From contig NC_005071.1 in NCBI RefSeq assembly GCF_000011485.1, positions 747,347 through 811,346 on the forward strand: DNA of 64,000 nt, written 5' to 3'. The first letter of the stretch is position 1; each line of letters starts with the position of its first letter. The notes beneath the pieces are model-generated. The model ran no database searches. It was not told the DNA's origin and saw only the letters and a list, made by a program, of their open reading frames with translations. This stretch comes from Prochlorococcus marinus str. MIT 9313. Its GTDB lineage: Bacteria; Cyanobacteriota; Cyanobacteriia; PCC-6307; Cyanobiaceae. Shown here piece after piece: positions 38,817 through 49,804 of this stretch. The translations under genes and the position numbers were made by a program.

Positions 38817-41800
38817 TCATTTAGCCGGCAAAAAGTCGTCTGGCGTTGATTCAATCTGAGCCTCACTGGTATATACAAGTTGTTTGAGTATTGCTATCTT
38901 GTCGAGCGATGCTGACTCCCACATGCCACGGTTAGCGGCTTCCAATAAGCGTTCGGCCATATCTCTAAGAACCCATGGATTATTGTCATGGAGGAAACGT
39001 TGAATATCTTTTTCTTCTAGCCATTGCTCACATAGAGCGCTATAACACCAATCTGGAATACGATCAGTCGTTGCATCATAAGCGAAAAGATAATCCAAAC
39101 TTGCGCCCATTTCAAAAGCTCCCTTGTATCCATGTTGTTTCATACCATCGATCCAACGTGGATTCAACAATCGGCTACGTACAACTTTGTCGATTTCCCG
39201 TTCAAGTCGACTTAGCCTTGGACGCTCCCGTCGAGAATGATCTCCGAACCAAAGTTCAGGACGTTGACCTGAGATCACTTCCACAGCAGTTGCTAATCCA
39301 CCGTGAAATTGGTAGTAATCATCTGAATCGAGGAGATCATGCTCGCGATTGTCTTGGTTGTGAAGCACGACCTGCACATCCTGCAAGCTGCGCTCAAGAC
39401 CCTCTCGATCAAGGCTTGGATTAGATGCACCGTCATATCGCCATTGGCTCCAGCTCAAATAGGCCTCACCAAGATCGGAACGATCCTCCCAAGAGCCAGA
39501 GTCAATTAATGCTTGAAGCCCCGCGCCATATGCCCCTGGAGCAGAGCCATAGATTCTGCCTTGGGGGCCGTGCTTGCGCGTGGTTGCTGCCAAGGGATTA
39601 AATTTTTCATCTTCTTCTAGATTTGAGATGAGTTTTTGAGCCTGATGCACCCAACTCACAAGTTGGGGAAAAGCGTCACGAAAGAGACCTGAGATCCTTA
39701 GGACCACATCAACCCTTGGACGTCCAAGAAGGCTTAAAGGAATCACCTCTAGATCAATCATTCGCCTACTGGGACCATCCCAAACAGGTCGAACACCGAT
39801 CAATGCCAGCAGTTGCGCAATGTCCTCGCCGCCATTTCGCATGGTTGCTGTTCCCCATACAGAAAGAGCAAGATGAGTTAGTGGCTCACCATGCTCAAGT
39901 AGATGTAAGTCCAACAACTGTTCAGCACTTCGCTGCCCCAGGTCCCAAGCTGCTTCTGTAGGTAGTCCACGTAGATCCACTGAATAAAAATTTCGGCCAG
40001 TAGGAAGAACTTCAGGGCGGCCACGAGTTGGTGCTCCAGAAGGGCCACTTGCTATACGGCGTCCAGAAACAGCTTTGAGGAGTGCTTCATATTCTTTCCT
40101 CGGACTAGTGATAAGGCGAGGCCAGAGATCATGTTCGATTCGTGAAATTAGGGGGTCACTTTTAGCAGACTTGAGCCAATCTCGTAGTGGCATTACAAGT
40201 AAGTTTTCATCATTGCCCTTCCTCTTTTCAATCTGCTTTTTGTCTAGAAGAACATTTAAAAACATCAAAGCTTGTTCTTCTATCCAGGCCACTGCATCGC
40301 CTTTTCTTCGAGCCTTATCAAGGCCAAAGCTGATTAAAACTTTACTGTCATGGTTAGAAAGTAACTCACCTTCTTCATCACACCAGGGATCACAGTTCAA
40401 TTCGAGGCGCCTTGCGATGGCTTGTGTTAATCCTGGCTGATCCGAAGAAGGTGACCGTGCTATTGCTAGAAGAAGTTCAATAGCACTCTTATCAGATGGT
40501 GCTTGACCAAAGCGATGCAACCCTGTGCGAATTTGAGACTCCTTAAGTTCACAAAGATAGGCCTCAGCTTGTTCAAAACTTGTGATCAGTAGATCACGGC
40601 AACTTTCTGATTTATCGAAGACTTCGGGAAGCCCAGGAAAATTATTTAAGCGCAAAAGATTCAATAGTTCTTCCTCTAGTTTGTACACTCGTTTCGCACC
40701 CAGCTGTGTAGCCTCGACATATTCATCCAACAAAGACTCAAGCCTAAGTAAGTCTCCATGAAGCCCGGCTCGACCAAGTGGTGGGGTGAGGTGATCAATG
40801 ATCACAGCAGCTCCACGACGTTTAGCTTGAGATCCCTCTCCAGGGTCATTAACAATGAAAGGATAAGCATGTGGTACTGCTCCAAGAGCAAGATTTGGAT
40901 AGCAGGATTGACTAAGACCGACACCTTTACCTGGCAACCATTCGGCACTTCCATGTTTGCCAACGTGAATCAACAGATTGGTTGCATGTACCTCTCGCAT
41001 CCAAAGATATTGAGCGAGATATCGATGAGGAGGTGGTAGATCAGGTGAATGAAGGTCAGCAATTTCATTGCTGTCGTAGCCACGACTCGGCTGAATCAAT
41101 ACCACGACCTGGCCAAAAAGCATGCCATGAATAGCAAAACCATCGGCTTCGAGATCGTCAGCTTGTTCAGGTAACCCCCAACGTTTAACAATCGGCTCAC
41201 ATGCTTCTACTGGTAAGGTTTTCCACCACTTCAAATACTGTGAAAGTGAGAGATATGAGAGTGGTTGTCGGTTTTGACTTTCTGGATCATTGGTACGCGA
41301 TCTGAGTAGATATTTCATCAACTCCTTGCCATCGGCAGGAATCGGATTGCAACCGAGGTCATGTCCGCTCTCTTGTAACCACCCCAAAATGGACGCTGTG
41401 CTTGCAGGAGTATCCAGCCCTACTCCATTAGCCAGTCGCCCATCACGGACGGGGTAATTGGCCAGAACAAGGCTGATGCGTCGTTGGTTTGGCTGAGATT
41501 GTTGAAGCTTGATCCACGCCTTTACATGACTGACCGCCCATGCCAGTCCGTCATCATCAGGCTCCATGACCTGTACAGCTGTTGCGAGTGAGGCATTCGC
41601 CTGCACAGTTGAACGAAAAGCACCAGGCCGAGAAGTGATCCGCCCATCTAGTTCTGGCAGAACGACTTGCAATGAAAGATCTAGAGGGTCTAACCCTCTA
41701 CTGCTGTTGATCCATTCATTGCGGGTGCGACCGCTGCTGAGTACTTGCACAACCGGTACATCCAAGGCCTTCCATAGATCTGAACCAAGCCCAGCTTCTT

Positions 41801-42596
41801 GAAACTGCACTGATGCAAACGAGGTGGTCGTCATCACTGCAGCGACGTTCTGTTGCTTAAGCAGGTGTTTTACGCCTTGCTGAACGGCAGGATCTCTAAG
41901 GCTGCTGACCCAGAGAGCACGCGGGACTAACCCTTGTGCACGAAGTTGCGTATTAAGGGCTTTTGGAAAGGCAAGATCTCCAGCCTGAGAAAGGGCGCGA
42001 TACAGCACAACTCCCACCTTGGGCCCATCTTCATGTCGCCAATCCCAAGGTGAAGGGTCAACCATCGCCTTCAACACGATCTGATCAAGATCGATGGGAG
42101 TGCCTACGAGAAGTTGCTCAATGACTCGAAGAAACATCACCATGTTGTCCACACCACCTTCACGCATCAGCTCTGCGAGCCGATCAGCCAATGGGATGGG
42201 GTGGCTTCCGAGGGAATGAAGCTCAACATCCAAATCAGTAGTGCCAGAAAGAATCAGCAATTGACGAGGCGAGGCTCGTTCTTGCCAAATCCCAAGTTGT
42301 TCAAGCCCATAGCTCCAGTGACCCCGACCACCAAGAAGGCGAACAACGATGAGCTGGGCTTTAGATGCCGTCGTAGCGAGATAGTGATCAACCTGAGCTG
42401 GATGGGAAAGAGCGGCGAGAGGCAGCGCGCGAATACGACCCTTCCATGCCTGCTGTGATGGAAATTCAAGAACAGAGGCAAGAGTAGAAATATCTGTTCT
42501 CGCACTTGTCAGTAGAAGGATTTGTGCCTGTGGTTGTTCAACGAGGAGCACCTCCTCGGCTGGTCCTTCACCTGGCAGGCTTGCTAAACGATGCAT
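38817..42596 (-). CDS. cobN: Cobaltochelatase subunit CobN
   Basis: A 1259-residue large subunit of the aerobic-type cobaltochelatase, inserting Co into hydrogenobyrinic acid diamide or related rings in cobalamin/pseudocobalamin synthesis. The CobN/BchH signature is present: LIHVGKHGSAEWLPGKGVGLS near 530-550, then LGAVPHAYPFIVNDPGEGSQAKRRG, with APGAYGAGLQALIDSG and SYLSWSQWRYDG-type blocks in the C-terminal half. Cyanobacteria usually lack CobST, and ChlI/ChlD may power it (family knowledge). It stands alone, divergent from ilvE across 79 bp. ChlH is related, but the YLWMREVHATNLLIHVGKHG pattern and total length favour CobN. Confidence 0.93.
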   Translation of the reverse strand: MHRLASLPGEGPAEEVLLVEQPQAQILLLTSARTDISTLASVLEFPSQQAWKGRIRALPLAALSHPAQVDHYLATTASKAQLIVVRLLGGRGHWSYGLEQLGIWQERASPRQLLILSGTTDLDVELHSLGSHPIPLADRLAELMREGGVDNMVMFLRVIEQLLVGTPIDLDQIVLKAMVDPSPWDWRHEDGPKVGVVLYRALSQAGDLAFPKALNTQLRAQGLVPRALWVSSLRDPAVQQGVKHLLKQQNVAAVMTTTSFASVQFQEAGLGSDLWKALDVPVVQVLSSGRTRNEWINSSRGLDPLDLSLQVVLPELDGRITSRPGAFRSTVQANASLATAVQVMEPDDDGLAWAVSHVKAWIKLQQSQPNQRRISLVLANYPVRDGRLANGVGLDTPASTASILGWLQESGHDLGCNPIPADGKELMKYLLRSRTNDPESQNRQPLSYLSLSQYLKWWKTLPVEACEPIVKRWGLPEQADDLEADGFAIHGMLFGQVVVLIQPSRGYDSNEIADLHSPDLPPPHRYLAQYLWMREVHATNLLIHVGKHGSAEWLPGKGVGLSQSCYPNLALGAVPHAYPFIVNDPGEGSQAKRRGAAVIIDHLTPPLGRAGLHGDLLRLESLLDEYVEATQLGAKRVYKLEEELLNLLRLNNFPGLPEVFDKSESCRDLLITSFEQAEAYLCELKESQIRTGLHRFGQAPSDKSAIELLLAIARSPSSDQPGLTQAIARRLELNCDPWCDEEGELLSNHDSKVLISFGLDKARRKGDAVAWIEEQALMFLNVLLDKKQIEKRKGNDENLLVMPLRDWLKSAKSDPLISRIEHDLWPRLITSPRKEYEALLKAVSGRRIASGPSGAPTRGRPEVLPTGRNFYSVDLRGLPTEAAWDLGQRSAEQLLDLHLLEHGEPLTHLALSVWGTATMRNGGEDIAQLLALIGVRPVWDGPSRRMIDLEVIPLSLLGRPRVDVVLRISGLFRDAFPQLVSWVHQAQKLISNLEEDEKFNPLAATTRKHGPQGRIYGSAPGAYGAGLQALIDSGSWEDRSDLGEAYLSWSQWRYDGASNPSLDREGLERSLQDVQVVLHNQDNREHDLLDSDDYYQFHGGLATAVEVISGQRPELWFGDHSRRERPRLSRLEREIDKVVRSRLLNPRWIDGMKQHGYKGAFEMGASLDYLFAYDATTDRIPDWCYSALCEQWLEEKDIQRFLHDNNPWVLRDMAERLLEAANRGMWESASLDKIAILKQLVYTSEAQIESTPDDFLPAK

Positions 42597-42675
42597 TGGC
42601 TCATTCTTTGATGGGAAATGCCACGTATGAGACGAGGTAATGAGAAGATTTGGCCATTAGGGCCCTATCCAAGTA

Positions 42676-43596
42676 ATGCATCAGTTCCTGCCTTATGCCT
42701 GGTTCCAGGGAGCTTGTGTTCCATTCGAAGAGGCCAAGATTTCTGTTGCCACACATGCTTTGCACTACGGCACAGGCGCTTTCGGAGGCATGCGTGCCAT
42801 ACCTGATCCCCAAAACAGCAACACCATGTTGCTCTTTAGGGCAGACCGTCATGCCAAAAGACTCAGTCAAAGTGCTCGATTGTTGCTGACGGAACTCAGC
42901 GAGACAAGAATTCTCTCAGCGCTTGAAGCAATGTTGCAGGCGAATCGACCAACCACTCCCATTTATCTACGACCTTTCGTCTACACGAGTGATCTAGGCA
43001 TTGCGCCTCGACTCCACAATATTGAAACTGACTTCCTTATCTATGGTCTAGAACTTGGCGACTACCTATCTCCAGAAGGCGTGAGCTGCCGGATCAGTAG
43101 CTTTACGCGCCAAGAGGATCGCTCACTGCCGCTACGAGGCAAGATCAGTGGTGCTTACATCACAAGCTCTCTCGCGAAAACGGAAGCGGTCTTAAGTGGA
43201 TTCGGTGAAGCATTGTTGCTCAATAGCAGAGGCAAGATCAGTGAAGCAAGTGGCATGAACCTATTCCTGGTCAGGGATGGTCAGTTGATTACCCCCGGTG
43301 TTGATCAAGACATTTTGGAAGGGATCACGCGATCCAGTGTCCTTGAACTGGCACGGGTGATGGGCTTATCTGTGATTGAACGCCCTGTGGACAAAACGGA
43401 ACTATTTATTGCTGATGAGGTGTTCCTTACCGGAACAGCTGCAAAAATCACGCCAATACGTCAGATTGAATCAACCATATTGGCTACAGAACGACCGATT
43501 ATGAATGCTCTTCGAGACCGTCTAATCGAGATAACTCAAGGACGTGATAAGGATTATGAGCACTGGATAACACGTATTTGTATGACTAATGACTGA
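42676..43596 (+). CDS. ilvE: Branched-chain amino acid aminotransferase IlvE
   Basis: A 306-residue fold-type IV PLP aminotransferase for the last step of Val, Leu and Ile synthesis. ATHALHYGTGAFGGMRA near 25-41 and the Schiff-base Lys K156 in LRGKISGAYITSS are present, as is ISEASGMNLFLV near 193-205 (conserved SE..G.N.F). EVFLTGTAAKITPI is the cofactor-phosphate loop. Start MHQFLPYAWFQGACVP is normal. It precedes metH by 3-69 bp depending on the metH start. Confidence 0.94.
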   Translation: MHQFLPYAWFQGACVPFEEAKISVATHALHYGTGAFGGMRAIPDPQNSNTMLLFRADRHAKRLSQSARLLLTELSETRILSALEAMLQANRPTTPIYLRPFVYTSDLGIAPRLHNIETDFLIYGLELGDYLSPEGVSCRISSFTRQEDRSLPLRGKISGAYITSSLAKTEAVLSGFGEALLLNSRGKISEASGMNLFLVRDGQLITPGVDQDILEGITRSSVLELARVMGLSVIERPVDKTELFIADEVFLTGTAAKITPIRQIESTILATERPIMNALRDRLIEITQGRDKDYEHWITRICMTND

Positions 43597-43665
43597 TTCT
43601 TGAGAAGAGCAACCGATCTATCAGTAAGGGGCTATCTAGGATCGCATCAAAGCATGAGAGACAGG

Positions 43666-46600
43666 ATGACAGCAGGACCATTGGATATCACCAGACCAGA
43701 ATCAGCTTTTTTGGCACGCCTCCACTCGTCAGAACGTCCTGTTCTTGTATTTGATGGTGCCACGGGTACATCCCTGCAAAAACAGAATCTCAGTGCTGAT
43801 GATTTTGGTGGTGCATTACTAGAAGGATGTAATGAGAATCTTGTCGTTACTCGACCAGACGCAGTGAAGGAGGTGCATCGCCAATTCCTTGAATCAGGTT
43901 GCGATGTCATTGAGACAAATTCCTTTGGTGCTGCTTCCATTGTTCTTGCGGAATATGGATTAGAAGACCAGGCATTTGAACTGAATAGACAAGCTGCACA
44001 GTTAGCAAAATCAATGGCAGTTCAATACAGCACAAAAGATCAACCTCGTTTTGTCGCAGGATCCATCGGACCAACAACAAAGTTGCCAACACTTGGTCAC
44101 ATCGCATTTGACACGATGCGTGACTCCTTCCAAGAACAAGCAGAGGGACTATTAGCAGGAGATGTTGACCTTTTTATTGTTGAGACTTGCCAGGACGTCC
44201 TACAAATCAAGGCCGCATTGCAAGGAATAGAATGTGCATTCTTAAAAGCTAATGAACGTCGCCCTATCATGGTTTCAGTGACAATGGAAACCACAGGAAC
44301 GATGCTTTTGGGGTCAGATATCGCTTCTGTTGTGACAATTTTAGAACCATTCCCTATTGATATTCTTGGTCTTAATTGTGCTACTGGTCCTGAACAAATG
44401 AAGGAACATATACGCTATCTGTCAGAACACTCACCTTTTACAATTAGTTGCATCCCCAATGCAGGTCTACCAGAAAATATTGGCGGGGTTGCTCATTACA
44501 GATTAAAGCCACTGGAACTAAAAATGCAACTCATGCATTTTGTTGAGGATCTTGGTGTTCAAGTCATAGGGGGATGCTGCGGTACAACTCCAGAACACAC
44601 TTCTGCATTAGCAGAACTTGCAAAAGAGATGCGTGCTGCTCAAAGACCATGTCGACAAGGTGAAAACGAACAGCAACGCCAACTCTTCGGGTATGAACCA
44701 TCAGCTGCTTCAATTTATGGAATTACTCCCTATCACCAAGACAATTCGTTTTTGATCATTGGTGAACGTCTAAATGCAAGTGGTTCGAAGAAAGTTAGAG
44801 AGCTATTGAATAGTGAAGACTGGGATGGTCTTGTTGGTCTTGCACGAGGGCAGCTTAAAGAGAATGCACATATTCTTGATGTTAATGTCGACTACGTTGG
44901 GCGTGATGGTGAGAAAGATATGAATCAACTTGTTAGCCGTCTCGTAACTAACATTAATCTTCCATTGATGCTCGATTCAACAGAATGGCAGAAAATGGAG
45001 GCAGGGCTAAAGGTTGCTGGTGGTAAATGTATACTTAATTCCACAAACTACGAGGATGGAGAGGAACGTTTCTTCAAGGTTTTAGATCTAGCAAAAAAAT
45101 ATGGTGCTGGATTAGTCATTGGAACCATCGATGAGAATGGTATGGCAAGAACAGCGATGCAGAAAGTCGCGATTGCAAAACGGGCTTATCGTGATGCAAC
45201 TGAATATGGCATACCTGCTCATGAAATATTCTATGATCCACTTGCTCTGCCAATTTCAACTGGTATCGAAGAGGATAGGCGAAATGGCCTTGAGACAATA
45301 GAAGCAATACGAGTTATTCGTGAAGAGCTAGAGGCAGTACATGTTGTTCTAGGTGTCTCTAATGTAAGCTTCGGATTATCTCCAGCTGCCAGAATTACTC
45401 TCAACTCGGTATTTCTTCATGACTGTACAGATGCTGGAATGGATGCAGCTATAGTTTCACCTGCAAAAATTCTGCCTCTCAATAAAGTAAGTGATGAACA
45501 ACAAAAGATATGTCGTGACTTAATAAATGACCACAGACGCTTTGAAAATGAGATCTGTACCTACGATCCTTTAACAGAGCTAACTAGTCTATTTGAGGGG
45601 GTTAGCGCTAAGGAAGCACGTGCTTCAGGCCCTTCATTGGCTGATTTGCCTGTTGAAGATCGACTCAAGCAGCACATTATTGATGGAGAGAGAATTGGTC
45701 TGAATGAAGCCCTCGATGAAGGTTTGGAATCGTACAAGCCTCTACAACTTGTCAATACATTTCTTCTGGATGGAATGAAGGTTGTTGGAGAGCTTTTCGG
45801 TTCAGGAAAAATGCAACTCCCTTTTGTTCTTCAATCAGCTCAAACGATGAAGGCAGCCGTTGCTTACCTTGAACCGTATATGGAAAAATCAGCAGGAGAT
45901 AAATCATCTAAAGCAAAATTCCTAATTGCTACAGTAAAAGGCGATGTACATGATATTGGCAAGAATCTAGTTGATATTATTTTAACAAATAATGGCTATG
46001 AGGTGATTAACTTAGGGATTAAACAGGACTCGGCTTCAATTATAAATGCTCAAATGACACACCAGGCAGATTGTATTGCCATGAGTGGACTACTGGTAAA
46101 ATCAACAGCATTCATGAAGAGCAATCTTCAGGAATTTAATGATTCTGGTATTACCGTTCCAGTGATATTAGGTGGTGCAGCTCTGACCCCTAGATTTGTA
46201 AACCACGATTGCAGCGAAGTCTATAAAGGGAAGCTTATTTATGGCAAGGATGCATTTACAGATCTAAGGTTTATGGACGCCTATGTCAAGGCACTTTCTA
46301 ATGATCGTTGGGATGATTGTAGAGGGTTTCTTGACGGCACTCCTGATGGGTTGACACTAGGAGGGCAATCTACTGAATCTGATTCACCTCACTCAAGCAA
46401 TGACGAAGATCCTCAAGAGGAAAACCAAAAGAACATCCAAGATATTAATTTAGCAGTTAATACTAATCGTTCTGAAAAAGTCAGCCAAGAAGACGCAGTC
46501 ACTCCTCCATTCCTTGGTTCAAAACATCTGAAACTAGACAAAATTCCTCTTGACGAGATCATTCAATATCTAGACCGAAACGCTTTATTTTCAGGGCAAT

Positions 46601-47298
46601 GGCAAATACGCAAAAGAAAGGATCAATCTCGTGAGCAATATGATCAGTATATTAATGATGAAATAGAACCAATATTGCAACATTGGCTCCATAGAATTCG
46701 TAACGAGTCACTTTTACATCCTGGAGTCGCATATGGGTATTTCCCTTGTGGTCGGAGAGATAATGATCTTTTAGTTTTCAATAGTGAAGGCCAAAGTTTG
46801 CTTGGCAAGTTTAATCTTCCACGCCAAAAAGGTGGTAATAGATATTGTATTGCTGATTTCTATAGAGACCTTGAAGGCGGCTTGCCTAAGGATATTTTAC
46901 CTATGCAAGCTGTAACAATGGGCGAGAATGCGAGTATTTTTGCGCAGAAGTTATTTGAATCAGATGCATATACTGACTATCTCTTTTTTCATGGACTTGC
47001 AGTTCAACTGGCTGAGGCTCTCGCCGAATGGACGCATTCACTAATACGTTGTGAGTGTGGATTTAAATCAGACGAGCCTAAAACTTTGCAAGATGTACTT
47101 GCACAGCGCTACAGAGGCAGTCGCTTTTCATTCGGCTACCCTGCCTGCCCAAACGTTGGCGATTCTCGCCAACAATTGAATTGGTTAAAAGCCGACTTAA
47201 TCGGTTTGACAATGGATCCAAATGATCAGCTACACCCTGAGCAGAGCACAACGGCTCTGGTTACTCTTCACAGCAAGGCTAGATATTTCAGTGCCTAA
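43666..47298 (+). CDS. metH: Cobalamin-dependent methionine synthase MetH
   Basis: About 1210 residues. Modules in order (numbered from the TTG 43600 frame): homocysteine domain, zinc cysteines near 261 (LGLNCATGP) and 326-327 ([11 protein letters not shown]); folate (pterin-binding) domain near 380-640; B12 cap and B12-binding domains near 650-910 with the axial-His motif [12 protein letters not shown] near 780-791; and the AdoMet activation domain at the C-terminus ending near [19 protein letters not shown] low-complexity acidic linker near 913-965 separates the last two. The frame opens at TTG 43600; ATG 43666 ([13 protein letters not shown]) gives a more usual length. It needs the cofactor whose synthesis includes nearby cobN. 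Confidence 0.97.
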   Translation: MTAGPLDITRPESAFLARLHSSERPVLVFDGATGTSLQKQNLSADDFGGALLEGCNENLVVTRPDAVKEVHRQFLESGCDVIETNSFGAASIVLAEYGLEDQAFELNRQAAQLAKSMAVQYSTKDQPRFVAGSIGPTTKLPTLGHIAFDTMRDSFQEQAEGLLAGDVDLFIVETCQDVLQIKAALQGIECAFLKANERRPIMVSVTMETTGTMLLGSDIASVVTILEPFPIDILGLNCATGPEQMKEHIRYLSEHSPFTISCIPNAGLPENIGGVAHYRLKPLELKMQLMHFVEDLGVQVIGGCCGTTPEHTSALAELAKEMRAAQRPCRQGENEQQRQLFGYEPSAASIYGITPYHQDNSFLIIGERLNASGSKKVRELLNSEDWDGLVGLARGQLKENAHILDVNVDYVGRDGEKDMNQLVSRLVTNINLPLMLDSTEWQKMEAGLKVAGGKCILNSTNYEDGEERFFKVLDLAKKYGAGLVIGTIDENGMARTAMQKVAIAKRAYRDATEYGIPAHEIFYDPLALPISTGIEEDRRNGLETIEAIRVIREELEAVHVVLGVSNVSFGLSPAARITLNSVFLHDCTDAGMDAAIVSPAKILPLNKVSDEQQKICRDLINDHRRFENEICTYDPLTELTSLFEGVSAKEARASGPSLADLPVEDRLKQHIIDGERIGLNEALDEGLESYKPLQLVNTFLLDGMKVVGELFGSGKMQLPFVLQSAQTMKAAVAYLEPYMEKSAGDKSSKAKFLIATVKGDVHDIGKNLVDIILTNNGYEVINLGIKQDSASIINAQMTHQADCIAMSGLLVKSTAFMKSNLQEFNDSGITVPVILGGAALTPRFVNHDCSEVYKGKLIYGKDAFTDLRFMDAYVKALSNDRWDDCRGFLDGTPDGLTLGGQSTESDSPHSSNDEDPQEENQKNIQDINLAVNTNRSEKVSQEDAVTPPFLGSKHLKLDKIPLDEIIQYLDRNALFSGQWQIRKRKDQSREQYDQYINDEIEPILQHWLHRIRNESLLHPGVAYGYFPCGRRDNDLLVFNSEGQSLLGKFNLPRQKGGNRYCIADFYRDLEGGLPKDILPMQAVTMGENASIFAQKLFESDAYTDYLFFHGLAVQLAEALAEWTHSLIRCECGFKSDEPKTLQDVLAQRYRGSRFSFGYPACPNVGDSRQQLNWLKADLIGLTMDPNDQLHPEQSTTALVTLHSKARYFSA

Positions 47299-47393
47299 AC
47301 TGAAAGCCTTTATTCAGCAATTTGAAAAAAGAATCCTGCTTTTCAATTTCAGGACAATCATATATCCCATGAGAAGTGAGCTTTTTGCCTGGT

Positions 47394-47624
47394 CTAATCC
47401 TGGCAAAGCGCCTCCATTGTATCGATCACTTCCTGTTGAAAATCGTCTAGTGAACCTGAGTCGCTGAGGTCAAGTCCTTCGCCTGCAGCGTTTTGGGTCA
47501 GTTCATGGAAGTGAAAAGCACCTTCCCCATTAGCGAGGAACTCGATAGCCGACGATTCACCACTTTCGCGAAAGGCATCGCAAAGAGCAAGGAAGGCGGC
47601 GTCTTCTGTGAACTCCCAATCCAT
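47394..47624 (-). CDS. Small acidic conserved hypothetical protein
   Basis: A 76-residue acidic protein (MDWEFTEDAAFLALCDAF... SLDDFQQEVIDTMEALCQD) with no recognised domain, signal peptide or membrane segment. The hydrophobic/acidic periodicity suggests a compact, mostly helical fold. It is convergent with metH (95 bp apart) and precedes a long spacer. I judge it real from its coding-like composition and tidy start; function unknown. Confidence 0.6.
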   Translation of the reverse strand: MDWEFTEDAAFLALCDAFRESGESSAIEFLANGEGAFHFHELTQNAAGEGLDLSDSGSLDDFQQEVIDTMEALCQD

Positions 47625-48844
47625 TGAGGAGGCATATCTGATTGACCTTTAACGCCTGCCCCCCGTCATCCGTCAACCATCTCGAAGAAAAATGTGCCAC
47701 TACTTCGGCAGACTCCTATGCTCAAAAAGAGGAGCTGTAGCTCAATAAAGTCAGTGATAGCAATTGATCTGCAAGGCAATGCGATCTTTCTGACACTGTT
47801 TGCCAAGGAATCTTTGGTGAAGCTTGGTCACATCGGATCAAGACGCATTATTGGAATTTGTTGCATTAGCTGCGCTTGCGACCTCCCTGCAACACCTCAT
47901 AGCCATTAAGCAAGATTGGCCCTGGGAGCCTCTAGGGAGGCTATTCAAGGGCGGTTGCGGCAAATTCCCCATAGATGCCTACTGACACGCTTGTGAAGGC
48001 GTTGGCGGCGCATCGATGACCATTGGCCTCATCGTTGATCACCATGGTTCTGACCATTTGCTGAATGATTGGTTTAAGCACGTCTCACTAACCGGAAAAA
48101 TATCTGTAAATAATCAATTTCGATCTGGCTTTTGGATGCAGCATTGCCTTTCGATCAATTTAAGTGCTGTACTAAACCTTTCTAAAGGCTTTCAGAAATA
48201 AAAAGATTTACTAGGCAAGCACTGCATAAGCATAGTTTTTCTTTGTAGAGATAATTAATAAAGGCACTAACAATAGCGCAGCTTGTGAATTACTCTAAAC
48301 ATTAACCGATATCCACCAGGCATAGGCTTATCATCATGTTAGATACAAAAAATTATCTTTATTGATAAATTATAGATATATGTAATGGTCACTAATCAAA
48401 AGAGGTTGTATTACGGCTATAGTTTATTTGGCTTTAAGGAATACCAGACTAGATGCTCGTGAAAGATTTCAAACATCCGGTCTATTGTAATTATTAAGTG
48501 GATCCAACAAAGCATTCGTATAGTCAGATGCTTTTTCGAATAATAGATTCTGATCTTAACATAAAATGATCTCTAAAATAGCCAGATTCTGCTATCATTC
48601 GCATAGGCAAAGAATTGATTTGCAGTTAATCTGTAATATCATTACAATATTGGCAGATTTCTCCAATTCTAAGTTTTTATGGATTTTTTAATACAATCTT
48701 TAGGCTGTGTTCAATGCTTGATCTGCAAATCATGGAATCAAACTGTTAAAAGGATTGACAGTTGCGCATTCAACTGCAAAAGTAATCTTATTAATTTATT
48801 TTTAATTTACCAATCAGGGCAAATTCTAGGATTATAAATTTTCC
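47625..48844. other. 1.2-kb spacer without a confident gene
   Basis: The 47.6-48.0 kb part has coding-like base composition but only short fragments (a 53-residue frame from TTG 47824 to stop at 47983-47985, and a 61-residue frame at 48016-48201). The 48.2-48.8 kb part is strongly AT-rich. A small hairpin, AGCCTC TAGG GAGGCT, is at 47927-47942. No tRNA or familiar small RNA is recognised. It may hold decayed genes plus the promoter region of the SpoIID-domain gene that starts at 48845. Confidence 0.55.
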
Positions 48845-49804
48845 GTGAAAAATCAAGGTCATAATCTTCTCAATTTTTCAAAAGTAATACTATCTTGTGG
48901 TCTCATCGTGGCTGTCATTAATATCCTTCTAATCTCAATTCATAGTTTCCATCAAAGAACAGCAAGAAATCAACTTATGAACCTATTTCTGGAGGGTATG
49001 CAAGCCATAAAAGAAGACAAATCACTCTCAAAAAATTCGAAGAACGTTTCTTCGCAAACACCAACCTATTCTGCACTTCTCTCTTCTAAGGATGATGATT
49101 CCTTGTCTTTAGAGTTAAAAGTTGGTCTGATTAGCCAAAATCCACCAATACAAATAAAAATAAAGGATTTAGGGTTTTGTAAACTTCCCTCTGGGAGGCT
49201 TATTAACGAGCATACTCTAAATAATATGTTGAAGATAAAGAATACTCAGATTGCTGATATCAAATGTTTTGCCACAACCAGTAGCGGCATCCTAGTCAAC
49301 AATCAGCCTTATAGATCTAAAGTTTATTTAGTTAACCGGAGCAATGGCTGGATTGCGGTTAACCAACTCTCGCTTGAGGATTATGTCGCTTCTGTTGTTG
49401 GTGCTGAAATGCCCAGTCTTTGGAATATGGAGGCTCTTAAAGCTCAGGCGGTTGCTGCACGTTCTTATGCGCTTGCCCATATCGCAAGACCTGTGAACAA
49501 GGATTTCCATCTCGGTGACACCACCCGTTGGCAGGCATACCGAGGGATAGCAAGCCAAACATCACGCTCTACGCAAGCAACTCAAGCCACCAAGGGAATT
49601 GTTCTTCGCTACAAGGGAGGAATTGTTGAAAGCCTTTATGCGTCAACGGCAGACATCAGTTTGCAAGCTCATGGCCACCTAGGAGCGAGCATGAGCCAGC
49701 ATGGGGCCCAGAAATTGGCACGGAGTGGTTTGAAGTTCAATGAAATTCTTGCTAGGTATTACACAGGTGCTTCCCTAGCCAAACTACAAAGCCGTGGCAA
49801 TTGA
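48845..49804 (+). CDS. SpoIID/LytB-domain protein, membrane anchored
   Basis: A 319-residue protein starting at GTG 48845. An N-terminal hydrophobic segment (about 14-30, VILSCGLIVAVINILLI) anchors it; a low-complexity Ser/Lys stretch follows. The SpoIID domain spans about 175-315: VNQLSLEDYVASVVGAEMPS, then WNMEALKAQAVAARSYAL (conserved E and R of the lytic transglycosylase SpoIID), and the C-terminal AHGHLGASMSQHGAQKLARSG, where HxGxSQxGA is typical. The catalytic Glu of the EMP motif is present. It overlaps the next gene by 11 bp. A peptidoglycan-cutting role is expected; sporulation is not involved. Confidence 0.9.
   Translation: MKNQGHNLLNFSKVILSCGLIVAVINILLISIHSFHQRTARNQLMNLFLEGMQAIKEDKSLSKNSKNVSSQTPTYSALLSSKDDDSLSLELKVGLISQNPPIQIKIKDLGFCKLPSGRLINEHTLNNMLKIKNTQIADIKCFATTSSGILVNNQPYRSKVYLVNRSNGWIAVNQLSLEDYVASVVGAEMPSLWNMEALKAQAVAARSYALAHIARPVNKDFHLGDTTRWQAYRGIASQTSRSTQATQATKGIVLRYKGGIVESLYASTADISLQAHGHLGASMSQHGAQKLARSGLKFNEILARYYTGASLAKLQSRGN

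Noticed and set aside
42597-42675. Cobalamin riboswitch between cobN and ilvE
   Set aside because: The spacer is 79 bp, too short, and shows no B12-box-like sequence.
47694-47909. 71-codon ORF in the 1.2-kb spacer
   Set aside because: Low-complexity, cysteine-rich and without family resemblance; competing frames are equally open.
48016-48201. 61-codon ORF in the 1.2-kb spacer
   Set aside because: No recognisable domain; the histidine/leucine-rich content suggests chance or a degraded remnant.
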